Assembly: GCF_900115955.1 (NCBI RefSeq) | Contig: NZ_FOYL01000002.1 | Span: forward strand, 1,229,742 to 1,293,741 | Length of the DNA stretch: 64,000 nucleotides | Origin: Lentzea waywayandensis | GTDB taxonomy: Bacteria > Actinomycetota > Actinomycetes > Mycobacteriales > Pseudonocardiaceae | Direction: 5' to 3' | Part shown: positions 6,453-14,378 of the stretch, piece by piece | Layout: each line of letters starts with the position of its first letter | Numbering within the stretch: position 1 is the first letter of the stretch | Notes under the pieces: model-generated | Database searches by the model: none | What the model was told of the DNA's origin: nothing | What the model saw: only the letters and a program-made list of their open reading frames with translations | Program-made: the position numbers and the translations under genes

Positions 6453-9410
6453 GTGCGCATCGGTTTGCTCGGTGGTGTCCGCGCCACCACCGACGACGGC
6501 GAGCCGGTCGACATCGGTTCGCCGAGGTCGCAGGTCGTGCTGGCGGCCCTCGCGCTCTCGCCGGGTGTGCCGCTGCCGGTGTCGCGGCTGATCGACCTCG
6601 TATGGAGTGACGCTCCACCTGCCACCGCTCCGAAGGCGTTGCAGTGGCACGTCGCGCAGCTGCGCAAGTCTCTTGGTGCTGATGCGATCGCACGGGTCGG
6701 TGCCGCCTATCGGCTCGATGTGCCCACGGATGTTTCGCGGTTTCTTGAGCACGTGCGTGCCGGGGACGCTTCTGCGGCTGTCGAGGCGTGGGGCGGCGTG
6801 CCGTTGGCGGGTCTGGAGGCGCCGGGGCTGGACGCGACCGTTGCCGGGCTCGTTGAGGAGTGGCTGGGTGCGGTCGAGAAGGACTTCTCGCGGCGCGTGA
6901 TGGCCGAGCCTGAGGCTGTTGTCGGTGAGCTGTCGTCGTTCGTGTCGGAGCATCCGACTCGTGAAGGGCCGGCGGCGCTGTTGATGACGGCGCTCTATCG
7001 GACCGGTCGGCAGGCCGACGCTCTCGCCGTGTACCAACGGGTTCGGCAGCACCTCGTGGACGAGCTCGGGGTGGAGCCGGGGCCTGCGTTGCGTGCCGCC
7101 GAACAGCAGGTGCTCGCTCACGCGCCTGTTCCCGGGCCCGTGCTGATCGGCCGTGATGCCGATCTTGACCGCGTGGCGGAGGCGTTGCGGCTGGCCGCGG
7201 TGGTCACGTTGGTCGGGCCGGGTGGGATCGGCAAGACGCGGCTGGCTTCGGAGCTGGGCGGGACGTTCGTGTCGCTGGCGGAGATCACGTCGTCCGCCGA
7301 TGTGTCGCGCGCGGTCGCGGATGCGTTGGGAATCGTTGAGCGGCCTGGGATTTCCGTGGCGCAGGCGGTGGTCGCGGCACGACCTTCGTTGCTGGTGCTG
7401 GACAACTGCGAACACGTGCTGGATGGCGCAGCCGCTTTTGCTTCCGCAGTGTGTGCTTCGGTGCAGGTTCTGGCTACTTCGCGGGAACGACTTTCGGTGG
7501 CCGACGAGCGAGTCGTCGTCGTGGAACCGTTGGACGTGGCGGCGAGCGTTGAGCTGTTCGACGTTCGTGCGCGCGCTGCTGATCCCTCATATTCGGGCGA
7601 CGGTTCGGTGGAGGAGCTCTGCCGGTTGCTGGACGGGATTCCGCTGGCCATTGAGCTGGCGGCGGCGCGGGTGCGGAGTCATCGGCCTGCCGAGTTGCTG
7701 ACCCGGTTGGACATCGGGGCGAGACGGACCGGTTCGTCACGTCATCGAACCGTGCGGGCGGCGATCCAGTGGTCGTACGACCTGTTGTCCCCGGCTGAGC
7801 AGGAGTTGTTCTGCCGGCTTTCGGTGTTCGCGGCGCCGTTCGATCTCGGTGCGGTGGCGGAGGATCATCTGCTCGGGGACCTGGTCGAACGGTCGATGGT
7901 GGCGGTCCACGATGGACCGTTCGGACGGCGGTTCAGGATGTTGGAACCGTTGCGGCAGTTTGCTTCTTCACTGCTGCGTGACCGTACTTCGGCGATGTCC
8001 GCGCACGGCTCGTGGTGTTTGCGAGAGGTTGCTCGCGTCGGCGAGTTGCTGGGTGGGCACGGCGAGATCGAGGGCGTGGGGCGGCTCGCGGAGTTGTGGC
8101 CGAACCTGCGGGCGGCGGTCACGTGGGCCTTCGACTCCGGAGACGTGCGGATGGTGGACGCGCTGATCCGCCCGGTGGTGACTGAGCTGCCACTGCGGGG
8201 GCGGCGTGAGATCGGCGACTGGGGTGAGCGGCTCGTACACGCCGTGCGCGAGCCGTACGGCGTGCACGAGCTGCGCGCCTTGCACGAGCCGCACGCCATG
8301 CACGAACCGCGCGCCATGCATGAGCCGCACGCGTTGCACGAACCGCGCGCCGCACACGAGCCACACGCCTTGCACGAACCGCGCGCCGCACACGAACCGC
8401 GCGCCATGCACGAACCGCGCGCCATGCATGAGCCGCACGCGTTGCACGAGCCGCGCGCCGCACACGAACCGCACGCCTTGCACGAGCCGCACGCCGCAAA
8501 CGAGCCCCGCGCCCTGCACGAACCGCGCGCCGTGCATGCCGTGCGGTCACACCACACACACGACCCTGGCCGGGTACCCCCAAATTCAACAATAGCGAGT
8601 GGGTCTGACAGTTTTGGCGGGCGCGAGGCCGGGTTGGCGGCGTTCTGGCTGGTGTGGGTAGCTGAGCGGAACGTTCAGGGGTCCAGTTCGGCCGGGTTGC
8701 CGGAGGTGCCTGACCATCCGCTGAGCCGGTACGCACGGGCCTACGCGACCGGCGACGGCGCGGAGCTCGCGGCGTGTCTGCCGGAGGCGGTGGCGTCGGT
8801 GGAGGAGCCGCATCTCCGGGCGTTCCTGGAGATGATGCCTGCGGGCACGTTGCTGGGGGCCGGGCAGTTCGGGCACGTCGACCGGGTGGTCGCGGTGCTG
8901 GCCGGGCGGTTTCGGGAGTGCGGGCCGCCGACGTTGGCGCACTGGGCGTTGCAGACGCTCGGGTACAGCGCGATGTTCCAGGGGCGTGTGCCTGACGTGT
9001 TCTTCGACGAGGCGGCGGACATCGAGTTGCCGCCGGGGACGTTGTCTGCCAACAAGACCACCGAGGCGCGGCGGGCGTTTCGGCGTGGGGAGCTCGATGA
9101 GGCGTTCGAGTTGCTCGGGGCGCACGTCGACGAGTTGCTGGAGACCGGCAACGTGGTGGCGGCGAGTGTGGTCGCGGTCGAGTTCATCGCGATCGCCCGC
9201 GGGACCATGCCCGTGGAGGCGGCGCGGGTGCTCGGGTATTTGAAGCACGCCGGCGACTTCGGCGCCATGGCGGCGGAGCGGCTGGTCCAGGGGCTCACCA
9301 CGGAGGCGTCCGGGATGGACGACCGGGAGGCGTTGCTCTACCTGCGGTCGGTGCTCAGCGCAGGCCGTGGGCGATCCGGGTCACGAAGGCCGCCAGCCGG
9401 TCCGGCGTGA
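6453..9410 (+). CDS. AfsR/SARP-type regulator with an internal His-rich repeat
   Basis: A 985-residue regulator. Residues 1-85 form an OmpR-like winged helix (VRIGLLGG, LIDLVWSDAPPATAPKALQ), followed by a bacterial transcriptional activation domain to about residue 220, and an NTPase core with Walker A GPGGIGKTRL and LLVLDNCEHVL. A TPR-like C-terminal part follows. Between the ATPase and that part, at 8265-8534, are 15 tandem six-residue units of HEPRAM/HEPHAL type, unusual for the family. I chose the GTG at 6453 because the wHTH starts there; the ribosome site is weak. The last 56 nt overlap the convergent TetR gene. Proteins of this class usually activate secondary-metabolite genes, but no such cluster is visible here. 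Confidence 0.85.
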   Translation: MRIGLLGGVRATTDDGEPVDIGSPRSQVVLAALALSPGVPLPVSRLIDLVWSDAPPATAPKALQWHVAQLRKSLGADAIARVGAAYRLDVPTDVSRFLEHVRAGDASAAVEAWGGVPLAGLEAPGLDATVAGLVEEWLGAVEKDFSRRVMAEPEAVVGELSSFVSEHPTREGPAALLMTALYRTGRQADALAVYQRVRQHLVDELGVEPGPALRAAEQQVLAHAPVPGPVLIGRDADLDRVAEALRLAAVVTLVGPGGIGKTRLASELGGTFVSLAEITSSADVSRAVADALGIVERPGISVAQAVVAARPSLLVLDNCEHVLDGAAAFASAVCASVQVLATSRERLSVADERVVVVEPLDVAASVELFDVRARAADPSYSGDGSVEELCRLLDGIPLAIELAAARVRSHRPAELLTRLDIGARRTGSSRHRTVRAAIQWSYDLLSPAEQELFCRLSVFAAPFDLGAVAEDHLLGDLVERSMVAVHDGPFGRRFRMLEPLRQFASSLLRDRTSAMSAHGSWCLREVARVGELLGGHGEIEGVGRLAELWPNLRAAVTWAFDSGDVRMVDALIRPVVTELPLRGRREIGDWGERLVHAVREPYGVHELRALHEPHAMHEPRAMHEPHALHEPRAAHEPHALHEPRAAHEPRAMHEPRAMHEPHALHEPRAAHEPHALHEPHAANEPRALHEPRAVHAVRSHHTHDPGRVPPNSTIASGSDSFGGREAGLAAFWLVWVAERNVQGSSSAGLPEVPDHPLSRYARAYATGDGAELAACLPEAVASVEEPHLRAFLEMMPAGTLLGAGQFGHVDRVVAVLAGRFRECGPPTLAHWALQTLGYSAMFQGRVPDVFFDEAADIELPPGTLSANKTTEARRAFRRGELDEAFELLGAHVDELLETGNVVAASVVAVEFIAIARGTMPVEAARVLGYLKHAGDFGAMAAERLVQGLTTEASGMDDREALLYLRSVLSAGRGRSGSRRPPAGPA
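8265..8534 (+). repeat. 15 tandem 18-bp coding repeats (HEPxAx)
   Basis: Fifteen contiguous 18-bp units, each close to CACGAACCGCGCGCCATG, encode six-residue units HE(P/L)(R/H)A(M/L/A/V). The sixth residue alternates in a higher-order pattern, which suggests repeated duplication of two- and three-unit blocks. The unit length is a multiple of three, so changes in copy number keep the SARP gene in frame. It ends in HAVRSHHTH. Confidence 0.95.
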
Positions 9411-9966
9411 ACTTCTCCGGGTCGGTGAGCACCAGGCGGCCCGACATCTCGGCCAGGGCCAGCATCGCGTGGCCGAGCAGGGCCGAGTCGAGGTCGTCGA
9501 GGCGGCCCAGTTCCTTGAGGCCCAGCGCGGCCAGGTCCTCGATCTGGGCCAGGACGCCCGCTCTCACCAGCTCTACCTGAGCGCGGAACTCGTGAGGGGT
9601 GCCCTCGGGCGGGAGCAACACCAGGCGCCAGCGGTCGGGGGCCTCCATGACGGCGTTCACGAAGACGCGGACGGCGTCGGCGAAGGCGTCGTCCGGGGAC
9701 CGCGTCGCGAAGTCGGTGGGCAGGGCGGCGATGACCTGTTCGGTGGCGCGGCCCGCCTCGCGGTCGAGTAGCGCGCTGATGAGCTCGCTGCGGTTCGCGA
9801 ACAGGTCGTAGAGCACGGGCTTGGTGACCTGGGCTTCTTTGGCGACTGACTCCATCGTCACGGTGTCGAAGCCGGCCGGGATGAGGCTCAGTGCGGCGTC
9901 CAGCAGCTGCTCGCGGCGCTGCTCGGGTGGCAGGCGGCGGGCGTACTTGCGACGCGTTGTGTTCAC
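9355..9966 (-). CDS. TetR-family repressor
   Basis: A 203-residue regulator. The N-terminal helix-turn-helix spans about residues 15-65 (REQLLDAALSLI, TMESVAKEAQVTKPVLYDLF), followed by a helical ligand-binding domain. It is divergent from a three-gene lipid-type redox operon that starts 71 bp away, and that gap carries two near-identical palindromes (9979-9992 and 10004-10017), so it very probably represses the operon and itself. The ligand is unknown; by context a fatty acyl or other hydrophobic compound is likely. Its 3' end overlaps the SARP gene. Confidence 0.9.
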   Translation of the reverse strand: MNTTRRKYARRLPPEQRREQLLDAALSLIPAGFDTVTMESVAKEAQVTKPVLYDLFANRSELISALLDREAGRATEQVIAALPTDFATRSPDDAFADAVRVFVNAVMEAPDRWRLVLLPPEGTPHEFRAQVELVRAGVLAQIEDLAALGLKELGRLDDLDSALLGHAMLALAEMSGRLVLTDPEKFTPDRLAAFVTRIAHGLR

Positions 9967-9978
9967 GGGACCATATTG

Positions 9979-10017
9979 CTACGGTGGCGTAGCTTTCACA
10001 AAGCTACGCTGGCGTAG
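9979..10017. promoter_or_regulatory. Double TetR operator
   Basis: CTACGGTGGCGTAG (9979-9992) and CTACGCTGGCGTAG (10004-10017) are two 14-bp palindromes, the second perfect, with starts 25 bp apart. Their inner halves also form the perfect palindrome GTAGCTTT-CAC-AAAGCTAC (9989-10007). The array sits between the divergent TetR and hydrolase genes, as expected for a TetR operator. Confidence 0.8.
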
Positions 10018-10037
10018 TAATTGGCGGAGGTACTGCG

Positions 10038-10895
10038 ATGGAGCCGGACAACCTCGTTCTGCAGCCGCGTGACGTGCAGTTCGACTGGTCGACCCTGCCG
10101 ATGCACTGGGTCCCGGACGAGCCGGTGACGACACACGTCATGAACGTCCTGCACCTGCTGCTGCCCGAGGGCGAGCGGTGGTTCGTGCGGACGTTCCAGC
10201 AGGCCGTGCCGCTGATCTCCGACGACACGTTGCGCGAGGACGTGCTCGGGTTCATCGGGCAGGAGGCCATGCACGCCGAGGCGCACAGCGAGGTCCTGGA
10301 CCACCTGCTGGCCAACGGGCTGGACCCGCGGCCGTTCACGCGGCAGATGGAGCACGTGTTCCAGCGGATCCTCGCGCCCAGGCCGGGGCTGAGCGAGGAG
10401 CAGGCGCGGGACCAGCTGCTCGAACGGGTCGCGATCGTCGCCGCCATCGAGCACTTCACGGCCTACCTCGGCGACTGGATGCTGAACGCGGACGCGCTCG
10501 ACAAGGCCGGCATCCACCCGGTGATGCTGGACCTGTTGCGCTGGCACGCGGCCGAGGAGGTCGAGCACCGCAGCGTCGCGTACGACCTGATGTGTCACCT
10601 CGACCGCCGGTACGTGCGGCGGGCGCGCACGATGTTGCTGGTCGCGCCGGTGCTGTTCTGGCTGTGGGTGCGCGGAGCGCGGTTCATGGTGCACGCGGAC
10701 AAGAGCACACGAGTGCGGCTGACCTGGCGCGAGTTCATGCGGGCTTCCCGGCGCGGGTTGCTGCCGAGGCTGTCGGAGATCTTCCGGGCGTTCCTGCGGT
10801 ACTTCCACCCGGCCTACCACCCTAAGCAGGAAGGGTCGACGGCGCAGGCGATCGCGTACCTCGCCTCCTCTCCCGCCGCTCGCGAGGCCCACTGA
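10038..10895 (+). CDS. Diiron-like metal-dependent hydrolase (PF10118 type)
   Basis: A 285-residue protein of the family annotated as metal-dependent hydrolase (PF10118). Candidate metal ligands are arranged in a ferritin-like order: GQEAMHAEAHS near residues 74-84 and WHAAEEVEHRSVAYDL near residues 171-186. The ATG follows GGAGG. First gene of a TetR-controlled operon with a ferredoxin reductase and an EphD-type enzyme. The family may in fact be a diiron oxygenase fed by the reductase; this is inferred from motif spacing and neighbours, and the reaction is unknown. Confidence 0.8.
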   Translation: MEPDNLVLQPRDVQFDWSTLPMHWVPDEPVTTHVMNVLHLLLPEGERWFVRTFQQAVPLISDDTLREDVLGFIGQEAMHAEAHSEVLDHLLANGLDPRPFTRQMEHVFQRILAPRPGLSEEQARDQLLERVAIVAAIEHFTAYLGDWMLNADALDKAGIHPVMLDLLRWHAAEEVEHRSVAYDLMCHLDRRYVRRARTMLLVAPVLFWLWVRGARFMVHADKSTRVRLTWREFMRASRRGLLPRLSEIFRAFLRYFHPAYHPKQEGSTAQAIAYLASSPAAREAH

Positions 10896-10950
10896 TGTGC
10901 CGTGACTCGACCGGCGCCGCCCACCTCACGCCACGCGGAGAGGCGGTTCG

Positions 10951-11847
10951 ATGCTGAGCGGCCTCACTCGGTTCGGCAGCCTCTACGACGCCGCGGTCAC
11001 CCGGTTCGGCGGGCGGGCACGGCCTGGCGTCGCACGGGATGCGTTGTGGCTCAACGTTGTCGAACGCTCACAGGTCGCGGACGGGGTGGTGAGCCTCCGG
11101 CTCGGAGGTCCGGCGCTGCCCGCCTGGCAGCCGGGGTGTCACCTCGACCTGCACCTGCCGTCCGGGCTGCGCCGCCAGTACTCGCTGTGCGGTGATCCAG
11201 GCGAGGACACCTACCGGATCGCGGTGCGCGAGGTCGGCGCCGGGTCGCGCGAGGTGCAGGCGTTGCGGGTGGGCGACCGGATCCAGGTGCGCGGGCCGCG
11301 CAACGCCTTCCCGTTCGCCGGGCTCGGGCCCGTCGTGTTCGTGGCGGGCGGCATCGGGATCACCGCGATCCTGCCGATGGTGCACGCGGCCGCGCGGGCG
11401 GGCCTCGACTGGCGGCTCGTGTACTGCGGGCGGTCGATGGCGGCGATGCCGTTCCTGGACGAGTTGCCCGTCGGCCATGTCGATGTGCGGATCGGCCGGG
11501 GCGGGGCGTTGCTCGGCGACGCCTCACCCCGTGGCGCGGTGTACTGCTGCGGGCCTGCGTCGATGCTCGACCAGGTGCGGGCAGAGTTCTCGTCGCGCTG
11601 GCTGCACTTCGAACGCTTCAGCCCGCCGCCGATCGTCGACGGGCGGCCGTTCACGGTCGAACTGCGCCGCAGCGGGGTATCCCTGGACGTGCCGGCCGAC
11701 CGGTCGGCGCTCGACGTGATCAGGGACTTCCGGCCGTCGGTCGCGTACTCGTGCCGGCAGGGGTTCTGCGGCACGTGCGACGTCGGCGGTGTGCGGATCT
11801 GCGTGGACAGGCCAACCGGGGATCGACTCGTCTTGGAGGAGCTGTGA
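10951..11847 (+). CDS. Ferredoxin reductase (phthalate dioxygenase reductase type) with short 2Fe-2S loop
   Basis: A 298-residue flavin reductase: flavin-binding barrel (RQYSLCGDP, RxYS motif), NAD-binding domain (VVFVAGGIGITAILPM), then a plant-type 2Fe-2S domain. The first three cluster cysteines are present as SCRQGFCGTC, but the fourth (RICVD) comes only 8 residues later, where relatives have about 29. The loop has thus lost about 20 residues in frame, which could disturb or abolish the cluster. The total length is short by the same amount. The ATG follows GGAGAGG. It probably passes electrons to the preceding diiron-like protein. Its stop overlaps the next start (GTGA). Confidence 0.85.
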   Translation: MLSGLTRFGSLYDAAVTRFGGRARPGVARDALWLNVVERSQVADGVVSLRLGGPALPAWQPGCHLDLHLPSGLRRQYSLCGDPGEDTYRIAVREVGAGSREVQALRVGDRIQVRGPRNAFPFAGLGPVVFVAGGIGITAILPMVHAAARAGLDWRLVYCGRSMAAMPFLDELPVGHVDVRIGRGGALLGDASPRGAVYCCGPASMLDQVRAEFSSRWLHFERFSPPPIVDGRPFTVELRRSGVSLDVPADRSALDVIRDFRPSVAYSCRQGFCGTCDVGGVRICVDRPTGDRLVLEEL

Positions 11848-13463
11848 AGGTGCGTTCCGGGGAAGTCGAACTCGCCGTGCAGGTGCGCGGCACGTCCGGG
11901 CCGACCGTGGTCCTGGTGCACGGGTATCCGGACACGCACGAGGTCTGGGACCGGGTGGCCGCGTTGCTGGAGAAGGACTTCCGCGTCGTCACCTACGACG
12001 TGCGCGGTGCGGGCGAGTCGACGCCACCGTCCACTGAGGACGGTTACCGGCTCGAGCGGCTGGCCGCCGACCTGTTCGCGGTGATCGACGCGGTCAGCCC
12101 GGACGAGCCGGTGCACCTGGTCGGCCACGACTGGGGCTCGATCCAGTCCTGGGAGGCCGTGACCACGCCCGGCGCGCGGATCGCCACGTTCACCTCGATC
12201 TCCGGGCCGTGTCTCGACCACATGGGGCACTGGTCGCGGAAAGGGTTGTCGATCGCTCACATCAAGCAGTTCGTCCGGTCCTGGTACATCGGCGCGTTCC
12301 ACCTGCCGGTGCTCGCGCCGCTGTTCTGGCGGCTCTACCTGGGTCCGCGCTGGGCAGGCGTGCTGCACCGGCTGGAGGGCGTGAAGGTCAAGCCCGCGCG
12401 CACGATCACATCGGACGCGGTGCGCGGGATCTCGTTGTACCGGGCCAACATCCGGCAGGTCATGCGCTCGCCGCGGCACCGTCTCGCGCCCATGCCCGTG
12501 CAGGTGATCCAGCCGACCCGCGACCGCTACATCCGCACCGAGCCGCTCGATCTCGAACGCTGGGTGCCGTCACTGACGCGCCGGAAGATCGCGGCCGGGC
12601 ACTGGGCACCGCTGAGCCACCCGGCACCGCTCGCCCGGATGATCAGCGAGTTCGTCACCGGCTCCACTCCTCCGCGCGAGCTCGTCGTGATCACCGGCGG
12701 TGGCAGCGGCATCGGCCGGGCGACGGCGGTGGCGTTCGCCAGGACCGGCGCGAAGGTCGTGGTGTCCGATGTGGACTTCACGGCCGCCAAGGAGACCGCG
12801 GGCATGATCGACGGCCACGCCTACGAGGTCGACGTGCGCTCCGAGGAGGCGGTACGTGCCTGGGCGCGGCAGGTCGCGGACGAGCACGGCGTGCCCGATG
12901 TTGTCGTGAACAACGCCGGTATCGGCCACTCCGGGTCGTTCATGTCGACCTCGACCGAGCAGTGGCAGCGGGTGCTGGACGTCAACCTGTGGGGCGTCGT
13001 GCACGGCTGCCGGGCGTTCGGTGAGCTGATGACGGAACGCGGAGAGGGCGGCCACATCGTGAACCTGTCCTCGGCGGCCGCCTATCTGCCGTCGAAGATC
13101 CTCTCCGCGTACGCCACCAGCAAGGCGGCGGTGTTCATGCTCTCGGACTGCCTGCGGGCCGAACTCGCGCCGCACGCCATCGGCGTCAGCGCGATCTGCC
13201 CGGGACTGGTGAACACGAACATCACCGCGACCACGACGTTCTCCGGCGTCAGCTCCGAGGAGGAACGCCGCAAGCAGGACCGCGCGTCCCGGATCTACGC
13301 CCGGCGCGGCTTCGGCCCGGAGGGCGTGGCCACCCAGATCGTGCGCGCGGTGCGCCGCAACAAGCCCGTGGTGCCGGTGACGGCCGAGGCCAAGGCGGCC
13401 CGGCTGGCCAGCCGGGCCGCACCGGGCCTGTTGCGCACGTTCGCCAAGCTAGACGTCGGCTAG
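11844..13463 (+). CDS. ephD: EphD-type fusion: alpha/beta hydrolase plus short-chain dehydrogenase
   Basis: A 539-residue two-domain enzyme. Residues 1-280 form an epoxide-hydrolase-like alpha/beta fold (VLVHGYPDTHEVWD, nucleophile in HDWGS). From about residue 285 there is a short-chain dehydrogenase with the cofactor loop GGGSGIGRATA, NNAG and the catalytic YATSK. The same fusion occurs in mycobacterial EphD, linked there to mycolic-acid metabolism. GTG at 11844 is preceded by GGAGGA and overlaps the reductase stop, so translation is coupled. The operon likely modifies a long-chain lipid or hydrophobic toxin. The 3' end overlaps the convergent TPR gene by 15 nt. Confidence 0.88.
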   Translation: MKVRSGEVELAVQVRGTSGPTVVLVHGYPDTHEVWDRVAALLEKDFRVVTYDVRGAGESTPPSTEDGYRLERLAADLFAVIDAVSPDEPVHLVGHDWGSIQSWEAVTTPGARIATFTSISGPCLDHMGHWSRKGLSIAHIKQFVRSWYIGAFHLPVLAPLFWRLYLGPRWAGVLHRLEGVKVKPARTITSDAVRGISLYRANIRQVMRSPRHRLAPMPVQVIQPTRDRYIRTEPLDLERWVPSLTRRKIAAGHWAPLSHPAPLARMISEFVTGSTPPRELVVITGGGSGIGRATAVAFARTGAKVVVSDVDFTAAKETAGMIDGHAYEVDVRSEEAVRAWARQVADEHGVPDVVVNNAGIGHSGSFMSTSTEQWQRVLDVNLWGVVHGCRAFGELMTERGEGGHIVNLSSAAAYLPSKILSAYATSKAAVFMLSDCLRAELAPHAIGVSAICPGLVNTNITATTTFSGVSSEEERRKQDRASRIYARRGFGPEGVATQIVRAVRRNKPVVPVTAEAKAARLASRAAPGLLRTFAKLDVG

Positions 13464-13889
13464 TTCGCCACCGAACGCGGCGGCGAGGCGGAGCCAGGGC
13501 GCGGCCTCCTCAGGCCGTCCCTGCCGCTCCAGGGTGCGCCCGAGCAGCAGGTGGGCGTAGTGCTCGACCGGGTCGCGGTCCACGATCACGCGGAGCTGCG
13601 CCTCGGCCTTGCCCAGCTGCGCCGAGTGGTAGTAGGCGCGGGCCAGCAGCAGGCAGAGGTCCGTCTGGAACGGCACCTCGCCGGCGACGGACGCCAGCAG
13701 TTCCGCGGCCTTGATGTAGTCGCGGGACTCGAACAGCAGTTGTGCGCGCTCCCACTTGTCGGCGGGAGTCTCGACGTAGTCCGCGTCGAACAGGTGCCTC
13801 ACCGTCGCCCAGCGATCTGCGGCCACCTCACCGCCCGGCTGGTAGCTGTTGAAACCGGTGCTGTCGTGCACCGAGAATTCGTTGTTCAT
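13449..13889 (-). CDS. TPR protein of the WXG100 cluster
   Basis: A 146-residue soluble protein. After an acidic, disordered N-terminus it has about three tetratricopeptide units (KWERAQLLFESRDYIKAAELL, LLARAYYHSAQLGKAEAQL, LLLGRTLERQGRPEEAAPWL). It is the last gene of a four-gene minus-strand cluster behind the YbaB-type gene (54-nt gap). Small TPR proteins of this kind accompany ESX-type substrates in Pseudonocardiales, possibly as chaperones (inference). The ATG follows GGGAGG. Confidence 0.7.
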   Translation of the reverse strand: MNNEFSVHDSTGFNSYQPGGEVAADRWATVRHLFDADYVETPADKWERAQLLFESRDYIKAAELLASVAGEVPFQTDLCLLLARAYYHSAQLGKAEAQLRVIVDRDPVEHYAHLLLGRTLERQGRPEEAAPWLRLAAAFGGELADV

Positions 13890-13943
13890 CGAACCTCCCT
13901 TCCGGCGCGTACAACGCCGTCCGGGAGCAGGTATTCCCGAGCC

Positions 13944-14378
13944 CTACCAGCCCTGGTCGCGCAGGACCGGCCGGTCCGGCTCGTCCTCGACGGGTTCCGG
14001 ACGGCGCGGGCGCGACACCGGCGGGGCGACCACGGGTTCCGGCAGCAGCGCGGGCATCTGCTTGACCAGGCCCTCGTTGTGCAGCTGCTCGTAGGTCCGC
14101 CGGATCGCGGCACGAGGCGCCGCGGCCGCCTGCTGGGTCACCGAGGTGATCAACGCGGCCAGTTCGCGCGGATCCAGCTGACGGACGCCGGGCGCGAGGA
14201 AGAGTCCGGTGAGCATGCCGCCCGCGTCGACCCGTGCCCGCACCAGACCGTCCGAAGAGGACGCTTCGCCGGTCTCCGACGTCGACTGGCGCTGCGCGGC
14301 CAGCAGCGTGTCCCGGCGGCGTTTCGCCTTCTCCAGCAGGAAAGAGCCCTGCGCGGCGAGGTCACGTGGTGAGGTCAT
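13944..14378 (-). CDS. YbaB/EbfC-like protein
   Basis: A 144-residue protein. Residues 1-100 have the YbaB pattern: a helical start, a central sheet (GLVRARVDAGGMLTGLFL) and a long C-terminal helix, then a Pro-rich tail. YbaB proteins bind DNA, but in actinobacteria divergent copies also sit in ESX/WXG100 loci with an unclear role. Its start overlaps the stop of the 320-residue WXG-like gene (ATGA), so the two are translationally coupled. Confidence 0.7.
   Translation of the reverse strand: MTSPRDLAAQGSFLLEKAKRRRDTLLAAQRQSTSETGEASSSDGLVRARVDAGGMLTGLFLAPGVRQLDPRELAALITSVTQQAAAAPRAAIRRTYEQLHNEGLVKQMPALLPEPVVAPPVSRPRRPEPVEDEPDRPVLRDQGW

Noticed and set aside
8265..8534. Short regular repeats considered as a CRISPR array.
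   Set aside because: Units are contiguous without unique spacers, and all are in frame within one coding sequence.
8119..8736. Minus-strand frames through the HEPxAx repeat.
   Set aside because: They are repetitive only because the plus-strand gene is; the flanks do not resemble any protein.
6453..9410. A secondary-metabolite cluster controlled by the SARP regulator.
   Set aside because: No synthase, NRPS/PKS or tailoring cluster lies within the window; the neighbours are ordinary.
10951..11847. A sequencing frameshift as the cause of the short 2Fe-2S loop.
   Set aside because: Both flanks of the missing loop are in the same frame, so an in-frame deletion or a true variant fits better than a frameshift.
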